The notes under the pieces: model-generated
Database searches by the model: none
What the model was told of the DNA's origin: nothing
Seen by the model: the letters and a program-made list of their open reading frames with translations, nothing else
NCBI GenBank assembly: GCA_002371785.1
Contig: DFGU01000097.1
Location: 1 to 38,410, forward strand
Direction: 5' to 3'
Source of the DNA: Bacteroidales bacterium UBA3742
GTDB lineage: Bacteria > Bacteroidota > Bacteroidia > Bacteroidales > Paludibacteraceae
Length of the DNA: 38,410 bases
Position numbers and translations under genes: made by a program
Shown here: one piece after another, positions 16,008 through 23,645 of the stretch
Layout of the letters: each line of letters starts with the position of its first letter
How positions within the stretch are numbered: position 1 is the stretch's first letter

Positions 16008-18566
16008 TTAGATCCAACGAACGTAGCAGAAGTCCATACGGTGCGGCAGCAGGTCGTGCTGCGGATACATACGGATACCGAACTTCATACCGCCGGCGTA
16101 GTCGAGCTGGTAGGTTATCTCGTAGAAGAGGTGGCTGCCTTCGGCCTTTACCAACTGGAGCGGCTCTACCTCGTAGAGCTTGTCGTTGTTGTGGGTCGAG
16201 GTGCGGATAGCAACCAGTTCCAGTCCGATACCCTTGTCGTTGAGGCTGTGGGTGTCGAGCTCTACGGCTACTTTGAACTTATCACCTACGTTCAGGTTTG
16301 CGAAGTCAGGACCCGTCTTGCTTACTACCTCTATCTCATCCCAGTGGGCAACGATATTTTCCTTCCATGCGGCCAACTCGCGAGCTACCTTGTAGTTGTT
16401 CTTCACGAGCAGGGCATGACGCTTCTGGAGCTTGTTGTAGAAACGATCGAAGTAGTCGTCCAGCATACGCTTCATGGTGAAGCGCGGCGTGATCTTGGTC
16501 ACCGAGTTCTTGATAGTCTGGATCCACTGCGTCGAGTAGCCCTTGGCATTCTTAGCGTAGTACATCGGAATAATCTCGTTCTCCAGCATCTGGTAGATAG
16601 TAGCGGCATCCAGCTGATCCTGGTGAGCCTGGTTCTCATAGGTGCGATGCTCCGTCAGGGCCCATCCGGCACCCTCTACGTATCCTTCGTACCACCATCC
16701 GTCCTTCACGGAGAAGTTCAGTACGCCGTTCATCTGGGCTTTCTCGCCGGACGTACCGGAAGCCTCCAACGGACGAGTCGGGGTGTTGAGCCAGATATCC
16801 ACACCGGAGATGAGGCGCTTAGCCAGCGACATATCGTAGTTCTCCAGGAAGATGATCTTACCCAGGAACTGCGGCATACGGCTGATCTCGATGATGCGCT
16901 TGATCAGACCCTGTCCACCGCCGTCAGCCGGGTGAGCCTTACCGGTGAAGAGGAACTGAACCGGATAGTTGGGGTTGTTCACCAACTTATCCAGACGCTC
17001 CAGGTCGGTAAAGAGCAGGTGGGCACGTTTGTAGGTAGCGAAACGACGTCCGAAACCGATGATGAGGTTGTTCGGATTCATCTCGTTCAGTGCGCGTACG
17101 ATACGTGCGGGATCACCCTGCGTCTTGAGCCAGTCCTCACGGAACTTAGCTTTGATATAGTCGATCAGGCGCTGCTTGAGGCCCATACGGGTCTTCCAGA
17201 TCTCGTCGGCGGGGATGTTGTTGAAGTTGCTCCACATCTCCAGGTTCGACTGGTCGGCTTGCCATCCTTTTGGGAAGTACTTGTTATAAACTGCTTTCCA
17301 CTCGCTGGCAGCCCATGTAGGCATATGCACACCATTGGTCACGTAGCTTACGTGCAACTCTTCGGGGAAGTAGCCCGGCCATACCGGCGCGAACATCTTC
17401 TTGCTCACCTCGCCGTGGAGCCACGATACACCGTTAGCCTCCTGGCAGGTATTGAGGGCAAAGACAGACATCGAGAATTTCTCGTTGTGGTCATCCGGGT
17501 TGTTACGACCCATACCGATCAGTTCGTCCCAACTGATACCGAGCTTCTCAGCATAGCTGCTCATGTACTTATGGAACAGACCCTCGTCGAAGTAGTCGTG
17601 ACCTGCGGGCACCGGCGTATGGCAGGTGTAGAGGCCGCTTGCGCGAACTACTTCCTTGGCTTCGTTGAAGTTCAGGCCCTCTTCCTGTACCAGATCTACG
17701 AGGCGCTGCAGACCCATCAGGGCAGCGTGACCCTCGTTGCAGTGGTATACATCCTTCTTGATGCCCAGCTGCTTGAGCGCCAGCACACCACCGATACCCA
17801 GCAGGATCTCCTGCTTAATACGGTTCTCCCAGTCACCACCATACAACTGGTGCGTGATCTGACGATCCCACTCCGAGTTGAGGTCGTTGTCGGTATCCAG
17901 CAGGTACAGATTCATACGACCTACGGCTACGCGCCAGAGATAAGCGTGTACGTAGCGATCGGGATAGGGTACATCCACTACCATCGGCGAACCGTCAGCG
18001 TTCTTCACCTGCGTAATAGGCAGGTTGCTGAAGTTCTGTGCCTCGTAGTTAGCGATCTGCTGTCCCTCAGGCGAGAGGGTCTGGGTGAAATAGCCATAAC
18101 GATAGAGGAAACCGATAGCCGTCATATCGACGTTGCAGTCGCTGGCTTCCTTCAGGTAGTCACCGGCCAGGATTCCCAGACCGCCGGAATAGATCTTAAC
18201 CACCTGGCTCAGACCGTACTCCATCGAGAAATAAGCGATGCTCGGCTTCTTGGGATCCTTAGGCTCATCCATATAAGCGCGGAAATCGGCATATACCTTA
18301 TCCAGCTTCTTCATGAATACTTTGTCCTCGCTCAGGGCCTGCATCTTCTCGTAGCTCAGGATGTTGAGCAGTACGATCGGATTCGACTGCGCGCGATGCC
18401 ATTCGTCCAGGTCAATACCGCGGAAGAGATTCTTTGCCTCATGATTCCATACCCACCACAGGTTGTATGCCAACTCCTGCAACTTGTTCAGATTCTCAGG
18501 CAAGTTAGCATGTACGTTCGCCTCTCTCCAAACGGGTTGATTGACGTTACTTACTTTTACTTTCAT
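16008..18566 (-). CDS. glgP: Glycogen (alpha-glucan) phosphorylase
   Basis: Releases glucose 1-phosphate from glycogen or maltodextrins using a PLP cofactor. The 852-aa protein is the Bacteroidales GT35 form: an N-terminal DUF3417-like segment (NLNKLQELAYNLWWVWNHEAKNLF), then AYFSMEYGLSQVVKIYSGGLGILAGDYLKEASD, RFATYKRAHLL, and PTRPLEASGTSGEKAQMNGVLN in the C-terminal PLP domain. A C-terminal extra domain follows about residue 750. Monocistronic, with a standard promoter and about 50 nt of leader. Confidence 0.95.
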   Translation of the reverse strand: MKVKVSNVNQPVWREANVHANLPENLNKLQELAYNLWWVWNHEAKNLFRGIDLDEWHRAQSNPIVLLNILSYEKMQALSEDKVFMKKLDKVYADFRAYMDEPKDPKKPSIAYFSMEYGLSQVVKIYSGGLGILAGDYLKEASDCNVDMTAIGFLYRYGYFTQTLSPEGQQIANYEAQNFSNLPITQVKNADGSPMVVDVPYPDRYVHAYLWRVAVGRMNLYLLDTDNDLNSEWDRQITHQLYGGDWENRIKQEILLGIGGVLALKQLGIKKDVYHCNEGHAALMGLQRLVDLVQEEGLNFNEAKEVVRASGLYTCHTPVPAGHDYFDEGLFHKYMSSYAEKLGISWDELIGMGRNNPDDHNEKFSMSVFALNTCQEANGVSWLHGEVSKKMFAPVWPGYFPEELHVSYVTNGVHMPTWAASEWKAVYNKYFPKGWQADQSNLEMWSNFNNIPADEIWKTRMGLKQRLIDYIKAKFREDWLKTQGDPARIVRALNEMNPNNLIIGFGRRFATYKRAHLLFTDLERLDKLVNNPNYPVQFLFTGKAHPADGGGQGLIKRIIEISRMPQFLGKIIFLENYDMSLAKRLISGVDIWLNTPTRPLEASGTSGEKAQMNGVLNFSVKDGWWYEGYVEGAGWALTEHRTYENQAHQDQLDAATIYQMLENEIIPMYYAKNAKGYSTQWIQTIKNSVTKITPRFTMKRMLDDYFDRFYNKLQKRHALLVKNNYKVARELAAWKENIVAHWDEIEVVSKTGPDFANLNVGDKFKVAVELDTHSLNDKGIGLELVAIRTSTHNNDKLYEVEPLQLVKAEGSHLFYEITYQLDYAGGMKFGIRMYPQHDLLPHRMDFCYVRWI

Positions 18567-18622
18567 ATACTTAATTTTGTGATTTTATTTTCGATTTGTA
18601 CCTTATTTACAAAAAGCGGGTG

Positions 18623-18654
18623 CAAAGGTACGAAAAAAAAATGACATACGCAAA
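18623..18654 (-). promoter_or_regulatory. glgP promoter
   Basis: On the minus strand: TTTG (complement of 18651-18654, extended TTTGCGTATG), 20 bp, TACCTTTG (complement of 18623-18630). The -33 box lies in the loop of the ribD terminator. Confidence 0.85.
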
Positions 18655-18671
18655 TTTTTCGTATGCCATTT
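18639..18671 (-). terminator. ribD terminator overlapping the glgP promoter
   Basis: Arms AAATGACATACG (18639-18650) and CGTATGCCATTT (18660-18671), one mismatch, loop CAAATTTTT. Read from ribD it is followed by an uninterrupted T-run. The same bases carry the glgP -33 element and spacer. Confidence 0.82.
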
Positions 18672-18681
18672 CATGATTTTT

Positions 18682-19761
18682 CTATTTCTGCAAAGTGTAT
18701 AAGCAATGCCCATCTACGGTCTCTTGCGTGAGATGTATAGTCCCTGGCTGCTCTTTTGCTTGTTGGAGTAGGTTGGGGGCCGGTACGCCGGGCTCCTGGA
18801 GCGTCAGTTCGGGGGCTACCTCGATATGCGCTTCGTCCCATAGACCGCTCTCCAGAATACTGTGGAGCACTGCTGCGCCTCCTTCCACCATGACGGAGTG
18901 GATGCCGCGCTTGGCCAGGTCAGTCAGGATATACGGCCAGTCGGTGCGCTCGCGATAGACAATGGTCTCTGCTTCGTCCGACAGGATACGCGCCGTAGGC
19001 GGGATCAACCCATGACGATCCATCGTGATACGGATGGGGTTGCGGCCCTCCCAATGGGTGTTCATGAGACGCGGGTTGTCCAGCAGCACGGTACGTGTGC
19101 CGACCAGTATAGCCATGTTCTCGGCCCGCATACGGTGCACCAGTCGCTTGGTCGCTGTCGTGGAGATGGTGAGTGCCTGCTTGACGGGCAACTCGCTACC
19201 CGGGGCTGGCAATTCACGCTTGCGGTCCAGGTAGCCGTCAGCCGTCTGTGCCCACTTAAGCACTACGTACGGACGATGCTGTTCGTGCAGGCATAGGAAG
19301 CGTTTGTTCAGTGCGCGGCATTCGGCTTCCAGTACGCCTACCACCACTTCTATACCGGCATCGCGCAGCATCTGTACGCCGCGTCCGGCCACCAGCGGAT
19401 TCGGATCCAGCATACCTACCACTACGCGCCCTACACCCTTCTCGATGATCAGTTTGGCGCAGGGTGGTGTCTTGCCGTAGTGGCTGCATGGCTCCAGCGA
19501 TACAAAGAGCGTGCAGTCCTTATAGCTGATGGCTGACTGCTGATGGCTGATGGCCTCTTCCGCATTGCGAAAGCAATTCACCTCCGCATGCCCTTCACCG
19601 TAACGCTCGTGCCATCCCTCGGCAATTATCCTTTCGCCTTTCGCCTCTCGCCCTTCGCCATTATATACGAGCACGGCACCCACCATGGGGTTAGGCGCTA
19701 CGAAGTACTCGCCACGACGTGCAATTTCGATACAATGTGCAATATAATTTGCGTATTCCAT
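18682..19761 (-). CDS. ribD: Riboflavin biosynthesis deaminase/reductase RibD
   Basis: Bifunctional enzyme for two early riboflavin steps: deamination of the pyrimidine, then NADPH reduction of the ribose. The deaminase zinc motifs HAEV and PCSHYGKTPPC are present in the first 150 residues, and the reductase domain starts near VLKWAQTADGYL. At 359 aa it is slightly long. The excess lies in two loops of the deaminase domain: GEGREAKGE before RIIAEGWH, and AISHQQSAISY before the strand leading to LEPCSH. Both are encoded by heptamer micro-repeats. Divergent from prmC; its start codon lies inside the prmC promoter. Confidence 0.94.
   Translation of the reverse strand: MEYANYIAHCIEIARRGEYFVAPNPMVGAVLVYNGEGREAKGERIIAEGWHERYGEGHAEVNCFRNAEEAISHQQSAISYKDCTLFVSLEPCSHYGKTPPCAKLIIEKGVGRVVVGMLDPNPLVAGRGVQMLRDAGIEVVVGVLEAECRALNKRFLCLHEQHRPYVVLKWAQTADGYLDRKRELPAPGSELPVKQALTISTTATKRLVHRMRAENMAILVGTRTVLLDNPRLMNTHWEGRNPIRITMDRHGLIPPTARILSDEAETIVYRERTDWPYILTDLAKRGIHSVMVEGGAAVLHSILESGLWDEAHIEVAPELTLQEPGVPAPNLLQQAKEQPGTIHLTQETVDGHCLYTLQK
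19524..19551 (-). repeat. Heptamer run inside ribD (first)
   Basis: Plus-strand words AGCTGAT, GGCTGAC, TGCTGAT, GGCTGAT: four exact 7-bp units encoding AISHQQSAIS on the minus strand. They fall in a loop between the HAEV helix and the strand before PCSHYG. Confidence 0.82.
19630..19657 (-). repeat. Heptamer run inside ribD (second)
   Basis: Plus-strand words CCTTTCG, CCTTTCG, CCTCTCG, CCCTTCG: four exact 7-bp units encoding GEGREAKGE on the minus strand, in a beta hairpin just before RIIAEGWH. Confidence 0.82.
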
Positions 19762-19779
19762 AAAAAATTATTAACTTTG
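19748..19779 (+). promoter_or_regulatory. prmC promoter, overlapping the ribD start
   Basis: TTTG at 19748-19751 (TTTGCGTAT), 20 bp, TAACTTTG at 19772-19779. The -33 box is inside ribD codons 1-5. The transcript start near 19786 makes an upstream TTG at 19788 an unlikely start codon. A 6-bp inverted repeat (CCGGTT, CTA, AACCGG; 19801-19815) lies in the leader. Confidence 0.8.
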
Positions 19780-19823
19780 CACCCGATTTGATATTTTGCT
19801 CCGGTTCTAAACCGGTTTGCAGC

Positions 19824-20645
19824 GTGATTTCGTTGGTACGACATATTACCGGTCTGCTTAGCGCCGCTTATCCCGAGGACGAGGCGCGGGCCTTGGTATG
19901 GTGGATCCTGGAGGAAACCACCGGGCTGACGCGTACCCAACTGCTAACAGGCTGCAAATTTACGACTTTTTCTCCACATATGCAAGCGATCGTGGATCGT
20001 TTGCTGAAAAAAGAGCCGATTCAGTACATTTTTGGCCATACTTTATGGTGCGGACTCGACCTACGGCTCACCCCTGCCACCCTCATTCCGCGCCCCGAGA
20101 CCGCCGAACTGATCGACCGGATCAATGACCAAATGGTAAATGATCAAATGATCAAATGTCTGGATATCGGCACCGGCAGCGGTTGTATCGCCTTGGCGCT
20201 CAAGCAGCAGCATCCCGACTGGCAGGTGACGGGTCTGGACATCTCGGCCGAGGCCCTAAAAGTGGCGCGAGAGAATGCAGCGCGCAATGGTCTGGAGGTA
20301 AGGTGGTTGCAGGCCGACATCCTCACAGACGAGATCGAACGGTATGACCTTATCGTCTCCAATCCGCCTTATATCGCCGAGCAGGAGCGCCCTTCAATGG
20401 ACCGCAACGTGCTGGACTATGAACCCCATAGCGCGCTCTTTGTGCCCGACGACGACCCGCTGCGCTTCTATCGCCGTATCGCCGAGCTGCGCCGTGCTAC
20501 GTGGCTCTTCTTTGAGATTAATCCCCGCTATGCCGATGAGATGCAGCAGATGATGCAGGCGCTGGGATATACCGACATCGAATTATATCATGACAGTTAT
20601 GGAACGACCCGAATACTCTCCGGACGAATTGCGACAGAAGGCTGA
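19824..20645 (+). CDS. prmC: Release-factor glutamine methyltransferase PrmC
   Basis: Methylates the GGQ glutamine of peptide-chain release factors using SAM. Taking the GTG at 19824 gives 273 aa, the usual family length, starting VISLVRHITGLLSAAYPEDEA. The N-terminal helical domain is followed by PRPETAEL, the SAM loop LDIGTGSGCIAL and the catalytic NPPYIAE. The linker just before the SAM loop (RINDQMVNDQMIK) is encoded by an octamer micro-repeat. recX starts inside its last 56 bases, so the two are co-translated. Confidence 0.93.
   Translation: MISLVRHITGLLSAAYPEDEARALVWWILEETTGLTRTQLLTGCKFTTFSPHMQAIVDRLLKKEPIQYIFGHTLWCGLDLRLTPATLIPRPETAELIDRINDQMVNDQMIKCLDIGTGSGCIALALKQQHPDWQVTGLDISAEALKVARENAARNGLEVRWLQADILTDEIERYDLIVSNPPYIAEQERPSMDRNVLDYEPHSALFVPDDDPLRFYRRIAELRRATWLFFEINPRYADEMQQMMQALGYTDIELYHDSYGTTRILSGRIATEG
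20126..20158 (+). repeat. Octamer run inside prmC
   Basis: TGACCAAA, TGGTAAA, TGATCAAA, TGATCAAA and a final TG: 8-bp units (one 7-bp) coding the interdomain linker before LDIGTGSG. Confidence 0.75.
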
Positions 20646-20922
20646 GCGCTATTGTGCCCGTGCCGAACGCTGCCCGATGCAGGTACGGCAGAAACTCTAT
20701 CAGTGGGGTGCCGACAGCAGCCTCCGTGACGAGATAGTGGCGCACCTGGAGGCGCACCACTATCTGGATACCGCGCGTTTCTGTTGCGCGTATGTGCATG
20801 ATCATTATTTCTTAAACCGTTGGCCGGTGGAGAAAATTCGTGCCGGTCTGTATCAGCTTCGTCTGCCTAACGACGAGATTTCCGAGGCTTTGCGTCAGCT
20901 TGCCGAATCGCTTGCAGAATGA
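20590..20922 (+). CDS. recX: RecX-like regulatory protein, shortened
   Basis: RecX proteins bind RecA filaments and limit recombination. The 110 residues contain the first RecX three-helix repeats (LRQKAERYCARAERCPMQVRQKLYQWG... IVAHLEAHHYLDTARFCCAYVHDHYFLNRW... IRAGLYQLRLPNDEISEALRQL). The protein stops where other RecX proteins continue with a further repeat, so it is 40-50 residues short. It overlaps prmC at its start (an ATG at 20599 is an alternative) and the end of the alkaline phosphatase gene by 56 bp, which may be linked to the shortening. Confidence 0.82.
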   Translation: MTVMERPEYSPDELRQKAERYCARAERCPMQVRQKLYQWGADSSLRDEIVAHLEAHHYLDTARFCCAYVHDHYFLNRWPVEKIRAGLYQLRLPNDEISEALRQLAESLAE

Positions 20923-22282
20923 GCGGAGCGACCTGACTATTGTCGTGCCAGCCGGTGAAGAGTTCTGCACCTACGCCGGAGGCAAACACGGGTACGGCAT
21001 GCGCCGTATGGGCGCGGCTGGTCCATCCTACCTTGGCTTTGCGGTTGAGGATGGCGATACCCAGGTCACCCAGACGGTTGATATCCTTGTACATCGTCTT
21101 CTCGTCGGTTGACTCATGGCGCACGGCTTGGTCGTAGGCGGCACGCAGTTCGGCCTCCTCGTCGGCGGTCATCTCTACCTGATCCCAGAAGCCCAGACTC
21201 TCCTGCCAAACCTGCTTAGCCTGCTCCCAGGTCGGGGTGGCATCCTTGAAGAGGGCCGTGAAGCGGTCGCTCAGCACCCATGCCGAGCACTGCTGGTACT
21301 GCAGTAGTTGCAGGTTGAGCGTATAGTCGGAGTTACCCAGCGCCATGCCGCCAGTCTCATGGTCGGCGGTCACCACGATGAGCGTCTCGTCCGGATGACG
21401 CAGGTAGAAGCGATAGGCCACTTCCAGCGCCTCGTCCATCGCCCACACCTCGTCGATAGCAGCACGTCCGTCGTCGCCGTGGCAAGCGTAGTCAATCATG
21501 CCGCCCTCCACCATCATGAAGAAGCGGTCGTATTTGCGTTCCAGGAAGGGAATCGCCGTGCTCACGATCTGCTTGAGCGTAGCGTTCTCCGTATGACGAT
21601 CCATGGCGTAGCCGATGCAGTCGCTATGCACCATGCCCGTGTCGCCGGGTTGAACCATGATCATGCGGTCGGCGCGCATATGGCGCTGTGCCTCGTCGTA
21701 GGAGCGAACGATGGTGTAGCCGGCGTGTTCGGCCAGGTCGTAGAGGTTCTCCGCCTTGTCGTCGTGCTTGCCCTGCGGGTAGTGAAAACCGGCGCCGCCG
21801 AAGAAGTCAAAGCCGCTCCGGATGAGCTGCTGACCTATCTCGTAGTAGTGGCTGCGATTCTCGTCATGGCCGTAGAACGCACCCGGCGTAGCATGGTCGA
21901 TGGCTACGGAGGTCATGATGCCGATGCCCCAGCCCTGCTGTTTGAGCGTCTCGGCAATGGTGGTGATGGTATCGCCTTTCGGGCCGATACTCAGCATGCC
22001 GTTGTTGGTCTTGCGTCCTGTAGCCAGACACGTTCCGGCCGCCGACGAGTCGGTGATACCGTTGCTGGCCGAGTAGGTACTGATCTGACCCGATACAGCC
22101 AGTTGACTCATGCAGGTGGGTACACGACCGATACCGCCCTGCAGTTCAGCGCGGTACATCTCGGCTGCCAGCACCTGGTTGGTGCCCATGCCGTCGCCTA
22201 TAAAGTAGAAGACATACTTGATCTTGGCGTTCAGTCCCAGCGTGAGGACCAGCCCAAGCAAAAGGATAAGGGTGCGTTTCAT
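20867..22282 (-). CDS. Alkaline phosphatase
   Basis: A 471-aa periplasmic phosphomonoesterase. The signal peptide covers residues 1-19, then YFIGDGMG (metal-binding Asp) and NGITDSSAAGTCLATG, which carries the nucleophilic Ser. IDHATPGAFYGH, MVEGGMIDYACHGDD and VTADHETGGM supply further zinc and magnesium ligands. It is last in the operon DUF5063-exonuclease-phosphatase. Its ATG overlaps the first unit of an octamer array, and its 3' end overlaps recX on the other strand. Confidence 0.94.
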   Translation of the reverse strand: MKRTLILLLGLVLTLGLNAKIKYVFYFIGDGMGTNQVLAAEMYRAELQGGIGRVPTCMSQLAVSGQISTYSASNGITDSSAAGTCLATGRKTNNGMLSIGPKGDTITTIAETLKQQGWGIGIMTSVAIDHATPGAFYGHDENRSHYYEIGQQLIRSGFDFFGGAGFHYPQGKHDDKAENLYDLAEHAGYTIVRSYDEAQRHMRADRMIMVQPGDTGMVHSDCIGYAMDRHTENATLKQIVSTAIPFLERKYDRFFMMVEGGMIDYACHGDDGRAAIDEVWAMDEALEVAYRFYLRHPDETLIVVTADHETGGMALGNSDYTLNLQLLQYQQCSAWVLSDRFTALFKDATPTWEQAKQVWQESLGFWDQVEMTADEEAELRAAYDQAVRHESTDEKTMYKDINRLGDLGIAILNRKAKVGWTSRAHTAHAVPVFASGVGAELFTGWHDNSQVAPLILQAIRQADAKPRKSRR

Positions 22283-22320
22283 ATTTTTATATTTTCACAT
22301 TTTTACATTTTCATATTTTC
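22281..22320 (-). repeat. Octamer array between exonuclease and phosphatase genes
   Basis: On the plus strand: ATATTTTT, ATATTTTC, ACATTTTT, ACATTTTC, ATATTTTC; five exact 8-bp units. The upstream gene's TGA stop (22311-22313) and the phosphatase ATG (22280-22282) are both built from repeat bases, so the array is the whole junction. Confidence 0.88.
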
Positions 22321-23006
22321 GAATTCTCTGCCTCTCTTGCGGCCAGCACCTCCATTTGATGCTGACGTTGTTTGTCCAGGTCGGCCTGACGAAGCGCCTC
22401 GGCCTCCTGTTTGGACAGTGGGTTGTGGTCGAGCAAGTCTTTGTATATGAGTAGCGTAGCCCATGCATCGGTGCTGGCATAGCGGGCTTGCTCGGGGGTG
22501 AGCTTGGAGTTCTCCCAGTTGGTCAGTTGCTGCGACTTGGAGATCTTCTTGCCAAAGCAGATGGCAAACATCTTCTGCAGGCCCAGATCCAGAATGCCGT
22601 ACCGGCCCACCATCGACTGCAGATCCACGCAGTTACGGGGCTTGAAGTCGCGCCGACGACGCAGTCCGTTGATGTCGTCGCGGAAAGCCAGTCCTACCTT
22701 GCATATATTGGAGTTGGCAAAGAAGTCAGCCAGGGCCTGCGGCATACCGATATGCGTCAGCCGGAAGAGGTAGCAGCGCTCTTCTGTGGAAATCTGCACC
22801 AGGGCGGTGGGGTAGTGTACGCCGCGCGTGAAACTGGGACGTGACTCGGTATCGACGCCCACAACGGCTTGGCGGTTGAGGTAACTGACAGCCTCGGCCA
22901 CCTGCTCCTCGTGATCCACCACGATGACTTCCCCTTCGAACTTTGCCAACGGCATCCATTGTATCAGCTCCTTGGCAATACGATGTATGTACTGATTCTC
23001 CTTCAC
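22311..23006 (-). CDS. 3'-5' exonuclease, DEDDy type
   Basis: A 231-aa stand-alone exonuclease of the DNA-polymerase-I/RNase D proofreading fold. Catalytic residues are visible in VVGVDTES (Exo I), GLAFRDDINGL (Exo II) and YASTDAW (Exo III, Tyr form). It is expected to trim RNA or DNA 3' ends. The start is a GTG at 23004-23006; no in-frame ATG precedes it. The C-terminus (REAENSKI) runs into the octamer array. Its pairing with the DUF5063 gene also occurs in other Bacteroidetes as far as I know. Confidence 0.9.
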   Translation of the reverse strand: MKENQYIHRIAKELIQWMPLAKFEGEVIVVDHEEQVAEAVSYLNRQAVVGVDTESRPSFTRGVHYPTALVQISTEERCYLFRLTHIGMPQALADFFANSNICKVGLAFRDDINGLRRRRDFKPRNCVDLQSMVGRYGILDLGLQKMFAICFGKKISKSQQLTNWENSKLTPEQARYASTDAWATLLIYKDLLDHNPLSKQEAEALRQADLDKQRQHQMEVLAAREAENSKI

Positions 23007-23038
23007 TTATAAACTAATCAACTCATCAACCAATTAAC
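23007..23038 (-). repeat. Octamer array between DUF5063 and exonuclease genes
   Basis: On the plus strand: TTATAAAC, TAATCAAC, TCATCAAC, CAATTAAC; four exact 8-bp units beginning at the base next to the exonuclease start codon. The DUF5063 stop lies in the fourth unit. The word order closely matches the right arm of the mpl/tig array. Confidence 0.88.
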
Positions 23039-23540
23039 CTTTCAACGCATGCAACGCCGCCAACGCATTCACCAGTTTCTGTCCCCAGCTCTCCTCAAAC
23101 TCGCGGCGGCACTCATAGACCGCATCGTTCATCACCTCCTCCTGGCCGGACTGGAAACTGGCGGCCATGTTCTTCAGCTCCTGGTAGATGTCGGCCAGGT
23201 CCTCGGATATGCTGGCCGTGCAGGGCTCGTCGGTATAGAGGCTGTTGTCGGTCAGTACGCTCAGGTAGGTGTCGTCCGAACCCAACTGTTGCTGGATACC
23301 CAGGCGCACAAAGTTGTAGTCCTCCTCCTGCACAAACTGCTGCATCTCGCCGTCCATCAGCAGTTCCGTCTCGCCCAGCATCCGCGTACGCAGATACAGC
23401 AAGGGCAGCAAACGCAGCAACTGTTCCTGCATCTCCTCGCGTTCCATCTCGCCGGCATGCTCCATGAGCAGGCATGTTTGCGCCGCTGCGGTCACAAAAT
23501 CCAGCGTCGGCTGTTGATATACATAGTGTGTCTCGTTCAT
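23034..23540 (-). CDS. DUF5063 family protein
   Basis: A 168-aa acidic, all-helical cytoplasmic protein starting MNETHYVYQQPTLDFVTAAAQTC; the ATG at 23540 is preferred over a TTG just upstream. I recognise the pattern as DUF5063, whose function is unknown. First gene of the operon with the exonuclease and phosphatase, behind a well-formed promoter that is back to back with that of the response regulator. Confidence 0.82.
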   Translation of the reverse strand: MNETHYVYQQPTLDFVTAAAQTCLLMEHAGEMEREEMQEQLLRLLPLLYLRTRMLGETELLMDGEMQQFVQEEDYNFVRLGIQQQLGSDDTYLSVLTDNSLYTDEPCTASISEDLADIYQELKNMAASFQSGQEEVMNDAVYECRREFEESWGQKLVNALAALHALKG

Positions 23541-23561
23541 CAATCAATGCTTTTTACGCTA

Positions 23562-23593
23562 CAAAATTACAACAAAATTTGCATATATGCAAA
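23562..23593 (-). promoter_or_regulatory. Promoter of the DUF5063 operon
   Basis: On the minus strand: TTTG (complement of 23590-23593), 20 bp, TAATTTTG (complement of 23562-23569). The -33 box is part of the perfect 16-bp palindrome TTTGCATATATGCAAA (23578-23593). Confidence 0.82.
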
Positions 23594-23609
23594 TATTTTC
23601 GCAAAAAAT

Positions 23610-23641
23610 CTTGCGTATATACAAAAAAAACACTACCTTTG
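23610..23641 (+). promoter_or_regulatory. Promoter of the response-regulator gene
   Basis: CTTG at 23610-23613 (TTGCGTAT), 20 bp, TACCTTTG at 23634-23641. The start codon at 23646 is only 4 bases after the -7 box, so the transcript probably begins at or next to the AUG. Confidence 0.82.
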
Positions 23642-23645
23642 CAGC

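Noticed and set aside
15948..18644. An 898-codon open frame on the plus strand
   Set aside because: It lies antisense over nearly all of glgP, whose motifs are intact; the frame is an artefact of GC-rich codon use. The same applies to long frames opposite tig (28331-29689) and typA (30023-31222).
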